From JBMYQA01 sp049600855 (GTDB lineage Bacteria; Bacteroidota; Bacteroidia; Cytophagales; Flammeovirgaceae): a stretch of DNA of 28,550 nt. The stretch covers positions 1-28,550 of the forward strand of contig JBMYQA010000047.1 in assembly GCA_049600855.1 (NCBI GenBank), written 5' to 3'. The translations under genes and the position numbers were made by a program. The notes under the pieces were generated by a model, which was not told the origin of the DNA, did no database searches, and saw nothing but the letters and a program-made list of their open reading frames with translations. Of the stretch, positions 7,681-15,593 are shown piece after piece. Positions within the stretch are counted from its first letter, which is position 1. Each line of letters starts with the position of its first letter.

Positions 7681-8589
7681 ATGGAAATTCGCCACCTCAG
7701 ATTGATTAAAGCTATTGTTGATGAAGGAAGCATCATTAATGCTTCAAAAGTACTTTTTCTAACGCCATCTGCATTGAGCCATCAATTGAAAGAGGCAGAA
7801 GCAATGGTTGGCGCTGCTATTTTCCATCGAGTGAACAAGAAGTTGATTTTAACGGATATTGGGAAAAAGCTTTACGATGGAGCTGCACGTGTTCTGAATG
7901 AGTTGGGGGAAATGGATTTAGAAGTGAAACAACTCATTTATGGGGAAACGGGCACGATTCGCTTAAGTACCGAATGCTATACCAGTTATTATTGGTTGCC
8001 ACCTGTTATTGTGCGCTCAAAAGAAAAATTTCCCAATGTGCAGATTCAATTAGATGTTAATGCCACACATTATCCCCTCAAACATTTATTGGATGGTTCG
8101 TTAGATTTAGCCATCGTCAGCGAATGCCTTGAAAATGACCACATCGAATACCTGCCTTTATTTGAAGATGAAATGCGTGTTGTTGTTGCAAAATCACATC
8201 CTTGGGCACAAAAAGAGTTTTTAAGCCCAAGTGATTTTAAGGAAGAGACACTGATTATTCATTCCGAACCTTTGGAAACCGTAACGGTTTACACGAAAGT
8301 TTTGCAGCCTGCACAAATTGAACCTAAAGCCTACCTGATTATGCCACTTACTGAAGCAGCGATTGAATTGGTGAAATCAGATATGGGTGTAACAGTGATG
8401 GCAAATTGGGCTTATCAACCCTATCAATCTCCTGAACTGAAGACCTTAAAAGTAGGAGCGGAGGGTTTACATCGTATGCATTACATTGCTCGATTGAAAA
8501 ACCGACAGTACCCTAGCTTTTATAAACCATTCATGGAATTTATGCGGGAAGAGATTGGGCTAAAACATAAAAACATGGAAAAAGCCTGA
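7681..8589 (+). CDS. LysR-family regulator, MetR-like
   Basis: The protein has 302 residues from ATG 7681 (the GTG at 7672 would add only MTV). The N-terminal winged HTH reads 'MEIRHLRLIKAIVDEGSI...FLTPSALSHQLKEAE', close in pattern to MetR (EVKHLKTLQAL...QSALSHQF). The effector domain has MetR-like features: 'STECYTSYYWLPPVI' corresponds to 'AIECHSCIQWLTPAL', and 'GSLDLAIVSE' and 'DEMRVVVAKSHPWA' also align. MetR senses homocysteine and controls methionine and sulfur genes. The divergent rhodanese and the TGAA-N5-TTCA site support a sulfur role, but target genes are not visible beyond that. The protein ends with a Lys-rich tail. Confidence 0.88.
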   Translation: MEIRHLRLIKAIVDEGSIINASKVLFLTPSALSHQLKEAEAMVGAAIFHRVNKKLILTDIGKKLYDGAARVLNELGEMDLEVKQLIYGETGTIRLSTECYTSYYWLPPVIVRSKEKFPNVQIQLDVNATHYPLKHLLDGSLDLAIVSECLENDHIEYLPLFEDEMRVVVAKSHPWAQKEFLSPSDFKEETLIIHSEPLETVTVYTKVLQPAQIEPKAYLIMPLTEAAIELVKSDMGVTVMANWAYQPYQSPELKTLKVGAEGLHRMHYIARLKNRQYPSFYKPFMEFMREEIGLKHKNMEKA

Positions 8590-8632
8590 AAAACCTGTTT
8601 ACCTTCTTCGTTTTTGGTCATTAGTAATTAGA

Positions 8633-8666
8633 GAAGTGATTTAAACTTTTAGTGTGAAATCACTTC
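8633..8666. repeat. Perfect 10-bp inverted repeat between LysR and DUF2851 genes
   Basis: GAAGTGATTT (8633-8642) and AAATCACTTC (8657-8666) are perfect complements around a 14-base loop. No T run follows, so it is a weak terminator candidate or a protein-binding site. A further CAGC-N4-GCTG overlaps its right end. Confidence 0.5.
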
Positions 8667-8716
8667 AGCGCTTGCTGAACATCAGCCACTAAAAATTACG
8701 ATAAACACCAAGAACC

Positions 8717-9994
8717 ATGAAAGAAGAATTTCTCCATTACGTGTGGAAGTTCCAATACTTTGATAAAACCGCACTACAAACAACTTGTAAACAACCTGTC
8801 TCCATTCAGCATCCTGGCTACCAAAACTTTGATGCAGGCCCCGATTTTGAACAAGGTAAAGTGAAAATTGAACAATTGAATTGGGTTGGGCAAATTGAGA
8901 TTCATTACCATTCCTCCGATTGGTTTAAACATCAGCATCAACTCGATTTGGCCTATGATAATGTAATCCTTCATGTCGTTTGGAACGACGACCAAGCCGT
9001 TTATCGAAGTGATGGCAGCCGCATTCCCACCATTGAACTCAAGCACCGTGTAGATCCTCAGCTCATAGAAAAGTTTAAGCAGTTGATTGTAAGCCCTCAC
9101 CAAATTGCTTGTGCCGAAAATTTTTCTGACGTAAGTCAGCTGATTCAATTATCCATGCTCGACAAAGTATTGATGGAACGTTTGGATCGAAAAGCAAATG
9201 AAGTATTGGAACTGCTCAAAGTAAATCAAATGGATTGGGAAGAAACCACTTATCAAGTATTGGCTAAAAACTTTGGCTTTAAAATTAATGCGTTCCCATT
9301 TTTATTACTTTCCCGTGGCTTGCCTTTTAAACTGCTGAAGAAACATGGCAACCAGTTGTTTCAATTAGAAGCCTTACTTTTTGGACAATCAGGCTTGATT
9401 AATAAGTATATCACATCGGATCATTATCATCAGAAACTGAGTAAAGAATATCGCTTTTTAGCACACAAATATCAATTATTATCCAAGCAGTTGACCTTAG
9501 CCCAATGGAAATTCTTACGCATGCGTCCTGCTAACTTTCCTACGATTCGCGTAGCACAATTTGCCGCTTTACACCATCAACATCAAAGTTTTTTCTCAAA
9601 ATTGTTGCATGCCAATTCCATTGAGGAATTTGAACAGTTGTTTCAGGTACAGCAGTCAGCATATTGGACTTCACATTACCTATTTGGGAAGAAAAGCAAA
9701 AAGGGTATTGCCAGTTTGGGGCAGCGAAGCATTCAAAATATTTTAATTAATTCAGTGGTTCCACTGCTTGTTGCCTATGGGAAGCATCGTTCCGAACAGC
9801 ACTTTATTGATCGGGGAATAGCCTTACTTTCTAGCATAAAAGCGGAGTCAAACGCCATTACAAAGCATTGGGAAAAACTGAGTTTACCCTTAAAATCAGC
9901 CTTCGATTCACAAGGGGCAATTGAGTGGTATCAGGAATATTGTGCCAAACATAAATGTTTAAATTGTAGCATTGGTGTAAAACTTGTTCGATAA
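8717..9994 (+). CDS. DUF2851 family protein
   Basis: The protein has 425 residues and shows the family's hallmarks. The N terminus is 'EEFLHYVWKFQYFD', followed by 'GYQNFDAGPDF' and 'GQIEIHYHSSDWFKH...DNVILHVVW', which look like a nuclease-like beta core with conserved Asp, Glu and His. Near the C terminus is the Cys-containing 'KCLNCSIG'. The family is widespread in Bacteroidota and has no established function. The acidic and histidine residues of the N-terminal half resemble a metal-dependent nuclease core, but that is inference. No signal peptide is seen, so it is cytoplasmic. ATG 8717 is the natural start. Confidence 0.85.
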   Translation: MKEEFLHYVWKFQYFDKTALQTTCKQPVSIQHPGYQNFDAGPDFEQGKVKIEQLNWVGQIEIHYHSSDWFKHQHQLDLAYDNVILHVVWNDDQAVYRSDGSRIPTIELKHRVDPQLIEKFKQLIVSPHQIACAENFSDVSQLIQLSMLDKVLMERLDRKANEVLELLKVNQMDWEETTYQVLAKNFGFKINAFPFLLLSRGLPFKLLKKHGNQLFQLEALLFGQSGLINKYITSDHYHQKLSKEYRFLAHKYQLLSKQLTLAQWKFLRMRPANFPTIRVAQFAALHHQHQSFFSKLLHANSIEEFEQLFQVQQSAYWTSHYLFGKKSKKGIASLGQRSIQNILINSVVPLLVAYGKHRSEQHFIDRGIALLSSIKAESNAITKHWEKLSLPLKSAFDSQGAIEWYQEYCAKHKCLNCSIGVKLVR

Positions 9995-10151
9995 AAGTAC
10001 AATTTTTTGTATATTTATTACAAAGCTGGATTACTCATTGATTATACCGATTTACATACCAATTTTTTGAAGACAAGATCACTGCGGCTTGAACCAACGT
10101 AATTCGACAATGAACATTTGAAAAAATTCATCAGCTTATTTTTAAACTAAT

Positions 10152-10580
10152 ATGCAAGAAGCAATTTCTCACCATTTTCAATTATCTGATATTGAATTTA
10201 TTGATCAGGTTTTCTTGTTGAATATTGATCCAAAACTATTCAATCATGAAGCCCATATTCGATTTGCATGGATTGTGTTAAATGATTTTGAATTTCGAAA
10301 AGCTGTAACGCATATTCACGATTCTATCAAAGGGTTAGATCAAAAGTTTGGCGATGGCACCAAGTACCATGCAACCATTACCCAAGCGTTGATCGAAATC
10401 TTAACTTTAAGAATGAAGCAATATCAAGAACAACTCGACTTTGAAACGTTTATGTTTGAAAATCAAGATGTGTTGAAGTTTTGTAAAGACCTCTTGTTAG
10501 AACATTATAGTCAGGATTTATTGTTTTCAGACGCGGCCAAAGAGCAATATATCCGACCAAATCGGAGGTTGTTTCACTAA
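10152..10580 (+). CDS. Small conserved-looking helical protein of unknown function
   Basis: The protein has 142 residues and no signal peptide or membrane span. A central 'FNHEAHIRFAWIVL' block followed by 'GDGTKYHATITQALIEIL' resembles a small bacterial family with an HxxHxRxAW motif and a later Y-H-x-T-x-T helix. The paired histidines could bind a metal or substrate. I cannot assign a function. It stands alone between a 157-base leader and a convergent lipoprotein gene. Confidence 0.7.
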   Translation: MQEAISHHFQLSDIEFIDQVFLLNIDPKLFNHEAHIRFAWIVLNDFEFRKAVTHIHDSIKGLDQKFGDGTKYHATITQALIEILTLRMKQYQEQLDFETFMFENQDVLKFCKDLLLEHYSQDLLFSDAAKEQYIRPNRRLFH

Positions 10581-10601
10581 GGTGTACGCTTTCCCTTATA
10601 A

Positions 10602-10641
10602 GAACAACCTAGTGGATATTACGTAATTCCATAGGTTGTTC
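10602..10641. repeat. 40-bp imperfect palindrome between convergent genes
   Basis: GAACAACCTA (10602-10611) pairs perfectly with TAGGTTGTTC (10632-10641). Inside, TGGA and TCCA pair, and the centre ATTACGTAAT is itself palindromic; only two single bases are unpaired. There is no T run on either side. It may be a bidirectional terminator, a transposon remnant or a protein-binding site. Confidence 0.6.
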
Positions 10642-10701
10642 AAAATGTACTCACAAGCTTCACTCACATTCTAAATTGCTTACCTCATAGGTGTGTAATA
10701 T

Positions 10702-10723
10702 TCGTGATAAACTCGTGATAAAC
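10702..10723. repeat. 11-bp perfect tandem duplication
   Basis: TCGTGATAAAC occurs twice in a row (10702-10712 and 10713-10723), 5 bases from the stop of the minus-strand lipoprotein gene. It is probably a slippage duplication. Confidence 0.6.
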
Positions 10724-10727
10724 ACTA

Positions 10728-12008
10728 TTATCGAGACTCATATTGATCCCATAATTCGCTTGCAAAGTCTTTAAAATTAGCAGGTGCTTTAGCAAAGTCC
10801 TCATCAAAGTTTTTATCAGGGCTATCAGAGCTAAAACGCGTTTGGCCTCTAATCGCGTACTTTTCACCATTTTCTAAGAGCATGAGTTTCATTGGGTCGC
10901 GACTTACATCACTTCTACATCCTAAGTTGTACACAAAACTAATTTCAGCATATTGATCTTGATCCAAGTCTGTAATGCGAATACTTTCTGTTGATAGTGC
11001 TAACATATTAGAAAAGTTACAGTCCTGAATATCTTGGATTTTCCGCATGAGTGTATAATCCGTTGCAGATTCCTTTTTGGTAAAATGTTCTACATAAAGT
11101 TGTTTATACACATGATCTCCACCAGCCCCATTTGGATCACCTGGTGTTACTTTCTCACTGAGTGTACAGATCAATAGGTTTTCCCCATTTGCATCCATCC
11201 ATTTTCCACCCGCGATAAACGCTTCTCCCAATGCTTTTACACCCGTGGGTATCGAGCTTAAGGCAAAGGCATGTATGCTGTTTGGAGATTTTTCCATTTC
11301 ATAGTTATTCCACAACTCACTGGCAAATTGCTTGAATGTAGGAGGGGCTTTATCGAAACTAGCATTAAATATTTTTTCTGATTCGTTGGGTTGGGGGATC
11401 AAGGCTCCTTCTGCTATTCCTCTACTCAGTAACACATGCTCTGAGCGTGTCATGCCACTCATGGTATATTCCTCACCGTTTTCCAATACGATTAGTTCCA
11501 TCGGAATGGACATGAATCTATTTGTACAGCCTAGTAAATAAACAAAGCTAATTTCTTTGTAATTATCACCATCTAAATCGGTAATCTGGATACTTTCTTG
11601 ATTCAACTCAAGCAGGTTTGTCAATACACAATTTTTTTCAGTAACTTCTATTTTCCGCAGTTGGAGGTAGTCCGCATTACCCTCTTTTTTGGTAAAATGC
11701 TCAATATACAGTTGGGTAGTAGTCGCATCCTGACCAGATGGATGATTGGAATCGACTTTTTTTGTTGAGGAGCATAACAAAAGATTCTCTCCATTAGCAT
11801 CTTGCCACTTCCTTCCTGTGAGAAAGGTACTGCCCAAGGTTTTTGCGTCTGGTGGTAGCGCAGTCAGGGTTTCCTCCTTGGTATTGATCACATTAGGAGC
11901 GTTTTTCTCTTCTTTTTTAGGGTTAACATCTTCTTTTACTTGCTTTTGCTCCGTTGATGAACACGCAATAAGTAAACACAGCATTAAGAATAAATAATGA
12001 ATTTTCAT
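10728..12008 (-). CDS. Lipoprotein with two tandem copies of one domain
   Basis: This is a 426-residue exported lipoprotein. It has a short signal, lipobox LIAC with Cys16, then a Lys/Glu-rich linker. Residues about 58-238 and about 259-426 are two copies of the same domain, sharing 'KWxDANGENLLxC', 'LYxEHFTKKE', 'ITDLDxDxYxEISFVYxLGC', 'ENGExYxxxG' and 'APxxFKxFASELWxxYE'. The 'DLDGDNY' and 'DLDQDQY' motifs look like FG-GAP-type calcium loops (inference). The conserved block resembles a family that databases call M949_RS01915, a surface polysaccharide-related protein first noted in Riemerella; I recall this from memory only. No operon partner is evident. The lipobox is followed by serines. 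Confidence 0.8.
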   Translation of the reverse strand: MKIHYLFLMLCLLIACSSTEQKQVKEDVNPKKEEKNAPNVINTKEETLTALPPDAKTLGSTFLTGRKWQDANGENLLLCSSTKKVDSNHPSGQDATTTQLYIEHFTKKEGNADYLQLRKIEVTEKNCVLTNLLELNQESIQITDLDGDNYKEISFVYLLGCTNRFMSIPMELIVLENGEEYTMSGMTRSEHVLLSRGIAEGALIPQPNESEKIFNASFDKAPPTFKQFASELWNNYEMEKSPNSIHAFALSSIPTGVKALGEAFIAGGKWMDANGENLLICTLSEKVTPGDPNGAGGDHVYKQLYVEHFTKKESATDYTLMRKIQDIQDCNFSNMLALSTESIRITDLDQDQYAEISFVYNLGCRSDVSRDPMKLMLLENGEKYAIRGQTRFSSDSPDKNFDEDFAKAPANFKDFASELWDQYESR

Positions 12009-12030
12009 AAGGATGAGTTAGTTTAGAAAA

Positions 12031-12245
12031 CTTCAATATTACTCTACCCGATGGTTTAACACTTAAATCTGCTATTCAAGGCTTCTGAGCCTTGAATCCA
12101 TCATCGAAAGTTTCCTAACTTTCGAGTTTTAAGCAAGTTAGGAAACTTGCGACCATTGAGTCAACGTTTCAAAACGTTGACTAGCATGATTTATGTGTTT
12201 GATTATCAGATTCTTGCAAAATCATCGGGTAGAGAGCTTCAATAT
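12031..12245. mobile_element. Probable MITE-like element with 9-bp flanking duplication
   Basis: CTTCAATAT occurs at 12031-12039 and again at 12237-12245. Between them lies a 197-base element whose ends are inverted repeats: CTCTACCCGATG (12042-12053) and CATCGGGTAGAG (12223-12234). It holds no ORF. Inside are four consecutive perfect hairpins, all with 4-base loops: 12074-12097 (10 bp), 12104-12125 (9 bp), 12133-12150 (7 bp) and 12159-12182 (10 bp). Terminal inverted repeats, a target-site-like duplication and no coding capacity suggest a non-autonomous transposable element. The element has inserted just upstream of the lipoprotein start codon (12008). Confidence 0.65.
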
Positions 12246-12250
12246 ATAAA

Positions 12251-12271
12251 TATAAATTCAAAGAATTTATA
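12251..12271. repeat. 9-bp perfect hairpin
   Basis: TATAAATTC (12251-12259) and GAATTTATA (12263-12271) pair around a 3-base loop. It lies in the 413-base gap between the lipoprotein and the beta-lactamase gene. The rest of that gap (12272-12398) holds nothing I can identify. Confidence 0.45.
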
Positions 12272-12398
12272 ATCCTTAGTGCTTACTTATAGTGATTACA
12301 TGGTGTTTGTGAAAGGCTTTCATCGTTTTCCTCCATTTTACTCACCTGCTTAGAAATATAAATTATGACCACAACTCCCAAAATCCTCCCATCTTTCC

Positions 12399-12406
12399 TA
12401 GATTTG
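12399..12406 (+). promoter_or_regulatory. -7 element (TAGATTTG) for the beta-lactamase operon
   Basis: This is a perfect TAnnTTTG match 15 bases before ATG 12422, giving a very short leader. No -33 TTTG is clear. Confidence 0.5.
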
Positions 12407-12421
12407 TGAGAGATAAACAAA

Positions 12422-13396
12422 ATGGAAATGCGAAGACTTTTATTGTTCGTTGTGATTAGCTTCCTGATCGCTTGTTCCTCAGAGAATCAATCTGCTGAAG
12501 AAGCAAGTAATACTACTAGTGCTGCAGATAGCGTTAGTACCATGGATACCATACAACAAATTGTTGCGATGGATACTGGGCATAATCCAGAGATGCAAAG
12601 TTTGGGGTTCTATTTTGAAAAATATGAGGTAGATGGTGCATTTTTATTGTTTGATCCTCAAGAAGATAAATATTACACCTATCATGGCGAACGTGCTGAT
12701 GAGGCTTTTTTGCCCGCTTCTACCTTTAAAATTCTCAACTCATTAATTGCATTAGAAACGGGTGTAATTGCAGATACTAATGTCGTATTAACATGGGATG
12801 GAAAAGAGCGTGAAAACCCGGAGTGGAATCAAGATCAAAACATGATTCAGGCATTCCAAAACTCTACGGTTTGGTTTTACCAAGAGCTCGCACGAAGAAT
12901 TGGCGTGAAACGCATGCAGCACTACATCAATAAGTCCAATTATGGCAATGAAAAAATGGGCGGGAAGATTGATGACTTTTGGTTGAATGGTGATTTGAGA
13001 ATTTCCATGAATCAACAAGTAACGTTTTTACGCAAGCTCTACCGCAATGAGTTACCATTTTCCAAACGAAACCAAGAAAAAGTCAAAGGCTTGATGGTGC
13101 AACTCGAAACCGATAAATATAAATTGTACGGAAAAACAGGCTGGGCAGTAAGTCAGCAGATTGGTTGGTTTGTTGGTTTTGTGATGTACGATTACGAAGA
13201 AGAGGAAATTGTAATACCCAATGGACAAGATACTTTACAAAATGCCGTGCCCGATTCGTTGCGAGTGGTGAAGAAAACAAGGATTAAAAAAGGATATTAT
13301 TTTGCTACCAATATTGATGTGCGCGATAAAAAAGATGCCGTAGCAAGAAAAAATATCACCATTGATATGCTAAAGAGTTTGAAGATCATTGACTAA
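12422..13396 (+). CDS. Class D (OXA-type) beta-lactamase, lipoprotein
   Basis: This serine beta-lactamase hydrolyses penicillins and related drugs in the periplasm. All class D motifs are present: STFK at residues 100-103 (active-site Ser and carboxylatable Lys), S-x-V at 148-150, YGN at 174-176, 'FWLNGDLRIS' with the family Trp at 187, and KTG at 238-240 followed by 'GWFVGFV'. A signal with lipobox LIAC (Cys18) indicates a membrane-anchored form. After that comes a Ser/Ala-rich linker. An acidic segment of about 35 residues (from about 257) is inserted before the last strand 'YYFATNIDV'. The gene is followed at 4 bases by a MORN-repeat gene. Codon use is like that of its neighbours, so it looks resident rather than recently acquired. 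Spectrum cannot be predicted. Confidence 0.93.
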   Translation: MEMRRLLLFVVISFLIACSSENQSAEEASNTTSAADSVSTMDTIQQIVAMDTGHNPEMQSLGFYFEKYEVDGAFLLFDPQEDKYYTYHGERADEAFLPASTFKILNSLIALETGVIADTNVVLTWDGKERENPEWNQDQNMIQAFQNSTVWFYQELARRIGVKRMQHYINKSNYGNEKMGGKIDDFWLNGDLRISMNQQVTFLRKLYRNELPFSKRNQEKVKGLMVQLETDKYKLYGKTGWAVSQQIGWFVGFVMYDYEEEEIVIPNGQDTLQNAVPDSLRVVKKTRIKKGYYFATNIDVRDKKDAVARKNITIDMLKSLKIID

Positions 13397-13400
13397 TATC

Positions 13401-15353
13401 ATGCAGTTTAGAATGGAGCATTTCATTCGTTTCAGTATACTCAAATTACTCCTTCTGGTCACATTATCAGCTTGGGGGCAAAAAGAACGTCAGCTTTTGG
13501 GGGAAGGAGTGGTAGTTGCGGAGCAAAAGCAAGGTTGTTGGCGTTTCTATGATGACAATGATTCCTTAGTAATTGAAGCAGAATATCAAAATGATACCTT
13601 AAATGGAATATGGCGAGAATATGAAGCTGGACGTTTAATTGCAAAGGGACAATTTGAGAACGGCCTAGCCACAGGTTTATGGAAGCTGTATTATCCAAAT
13701 CGTCAGATGGAAACTGACCAAACAGGTAAATCGGGAATGGAAGGCCAATACAAACTGGGCGTACAGCATGGGGTATGGACTGAATATTACCTAAATGGAA
13801 CCATCGCTACAACAACAACTTTTGTAGAAGGTATTCGTAATGGCCCTGAGGTATTGTATTATGAAGATGGAGCAGTGGCCTTAGAACTATTTTACTTATT
13901 AGATAAGCTCGAAGGAGTTTATAAAAGCTACCACGAAAACGGAAAGCTCGAAAAACTTGCCTATTATGAAGACGATAGTTTAAACGGCAGTTGGAAACTG
14001 TATTATGAAAATGGAAATGTACAGGAAACGGGTTTTTATGTAGCCAATTTGAAGGATGGCGAATGGAAGTCCTTTTATGAAAACGGTCAGTTGCAGCAGA
14101 TTGAATATTGGGAGAAAAATACCTTACAAACCATAGGCGATTGGTATACAAAAGCTGGAGAAAAAAAGAAAGGAGGCCAAATGAAGCGCGGTACAGGGTA
14201 TCGTTTGTATTATGCGGATAGTGGACAGGTGACGGCTAAGGTATATTACGAGTTAGGGGAAAAGCATGGGCCAGTATATGAATATGATGAAACCGCAAAC
14301 TTACTGCGGAAAAGTGCTCATAAAGAAGGGGTTTTACATGGCGATTGGGAGTTATACTACGCGTCTGGGAAATTAGCTGCTAAAGGAAAATATAAACAAG
14401 GAGAGGTACATGGAAGGTACTTAGAATATTTGGAAAATGGCCAACTGATTCAAAAAGGCTACTATCGGAATGATGAAAAAGATAGTGTCTGGAACTATTA
14501 TTATGAAACAGGAGAGTTATTAGCCGTAGGAAAGTTTGTGGAAGGGTACAAAGAAGGTGGATGGAAAGGATTTTATCGAAATGGACGAATCAAAGATCAA
14601 GGTGCATTCATTCGTGGGTTGGAGCAGGGACTTTGGCAAAGTTTTCATACAAATGGCCGTGTGATGACGGAAGGTAATTTTGTTGCAGGAGCTAAAGCGG
14701 GGAGTTGGAAAAGTTATGATGAAACGGGACGCTTAGAAATGGAGGGAAAATTTAGTGCTGGCAAGCGAGAAGGTGAATGGCATTATTATGCGTACACGAA
14801 GAAAGGAAAGCAATTTATTCGTGAAAAAGGAAAATTCGCTAATGATCAAGAAGTAGGAAATTGGCAAGCGTATTACCCTTCGGGAAAGATCAAATCTGCG
14901 GGGGCGTATATAGATGGGAAAGAAGAGGGGGCGTGGAAATACTTTTATGAAGACGGTAAACTCATGCAGCAGGAAGTTTGGGAAGACGGTCTATTAGTAG
15001 GGTTATCCGATTTCATGACCGAAGCAGGTATTGCACTCACTAAAGGTTCTTTTTTTAAAGGGGAAGGCTTGCGCATGAATTATTATCCTGATGGAAGTTT
15101 ATCTTCTACAGGATATTACCAAAATGGGTTACCACACGGCTTGTGGAAATACTATAATGAGAAGGGAAACTTAATTGGGCAAGGCAAGTTTGAAGCTGGC
15201 ACACGTACAGGCGTTTGGAAGTACTTTTATGACAATAATCAACTAAAGTCAAGTGGTCATTATGTGAACGGGATACTCTCTGGAGTTTGGACACACTATA
15301 AAAAGAATGGTAAGCTATTAAATAAGGAAGATTTTGGGGAAATAAAAGAATAA
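13401..15353 (+). CDS. Secreted MORN/YwqK-type repeat protein
   Basis: The protein has 650 residues from ATG 13401 (a TTG at 13389 would overlap the previous stop; ATG 13413 is also possible). The N terminus 'FSILKLLLLVTLSAWGQ' is a signal peptide with a likely cut near AWG-Q. The remainder is roughly 25 units of about 23 residues with the pattern 'GxWkxYYxNGxLxxxGxYxxGxxxGxW', the MORN_2/YwqK repeat common in Bacteroidota exported proteins. Such repeats form extended beta-hairpin stacks. Specific function is unknown. The 4-base spacing after the beta-lactamase gene suggests a shared transcript. A weak hairpin (15431-15464) lies downstream. Confidence 0.85.
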   Translation: MQFRMEHFIRFSILKLLLLVTLSAWGQKERQLLGEGVVVAEQKQGCWRFYDDNDSLVIEAEYQNDTLNGIWREYEAGRLIAKGQFENGLATGLWKLYYPNRQMETDQTGKSGMEGQYKLGVQHGVWTEYYLNGTIATTTTFVEGIRNGPEVLYYEDGAVALELFYLLDKLEGVYKSYHENGKLEKLAYYEDDSLNGSWKLYYENGNVQETGFYVANLKDGEWKSFYENGQLQQIEYWEKNTLQTIGDWYTKAGEKKKGGQMKRGTGYRLYYADSGQVTAKVYYELGEKHGPVYEYDETANLLRKSAHKEGVLHGDWELYYASGKLAAKGKYKQGEVHGRYLEYLENGQLIQKGYYRNDEKDSVWNYYYETGELLAVGKFVEGYKEGGWKGFYRNGRIKDQGAFIRGLEQGLWQSFHTNGRVMTEGNFVAGAKAGSWKSYDETGRLEMEGKFSAGKREGEWHYYAYTKKGKQFIREKGKFANDQEVGNWQAYYPSGKIKSAGAYIDGKEEGAWKYFYEDGKLMQQEVWEDGLLVGLSDFMTEAGIALTKGSFFKGEGLRMNYYPDGSLSSTGYYQNGLPHGLWKYYNEKGNLIGQGKFEAGTRTGVWKYFYDNNQLKSSGHYVNGILSGVWTHYKKNGKLLNKEDFGEIKE

Positions 15354-15430
15354 TGTTGGTGTCCATATCAGTTTATGGTTGATATAATGTGTATTTTTTT
15401 GATATCATTTAATTCAAATGATTAGAAAAT

Positions 15431-15464
15431 AAACATATATAATATACCTTATAGTTATATGTTT
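15431..15464 (+). terminator. Possible weak terminator after the MORN gene
   Basis: AAACATATA (15431-15439) and TATATGTTT (15456-15464) form a 9-bp AT-rich hairpin followed by GTTTTATTT. The rest of the 15354-15593 gap holds a smaller 7-bp hairpin (ATCATTT/AAATGAT) and no visible gene or clear promoter. Confidence 0.35.
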
Positions 15465-15593
15465 GTTTTATTTGCTGCTGTAAATCAGTAATTTGCAATT
15501 AGGTTGAATGGGATGTGATCGAATTATTTTTAAGAATGCTTGTATTACTTAAAAATAAAGATCATTTAACAAAGAGAACTTAAATCAACAACG

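Noticed and set aside
12074..12182. CRISPR array or integron attC site
   Set aside because: The hairpins are different from one another, with no constant repeat and spacers, and there is no integrase or attC core sequence.
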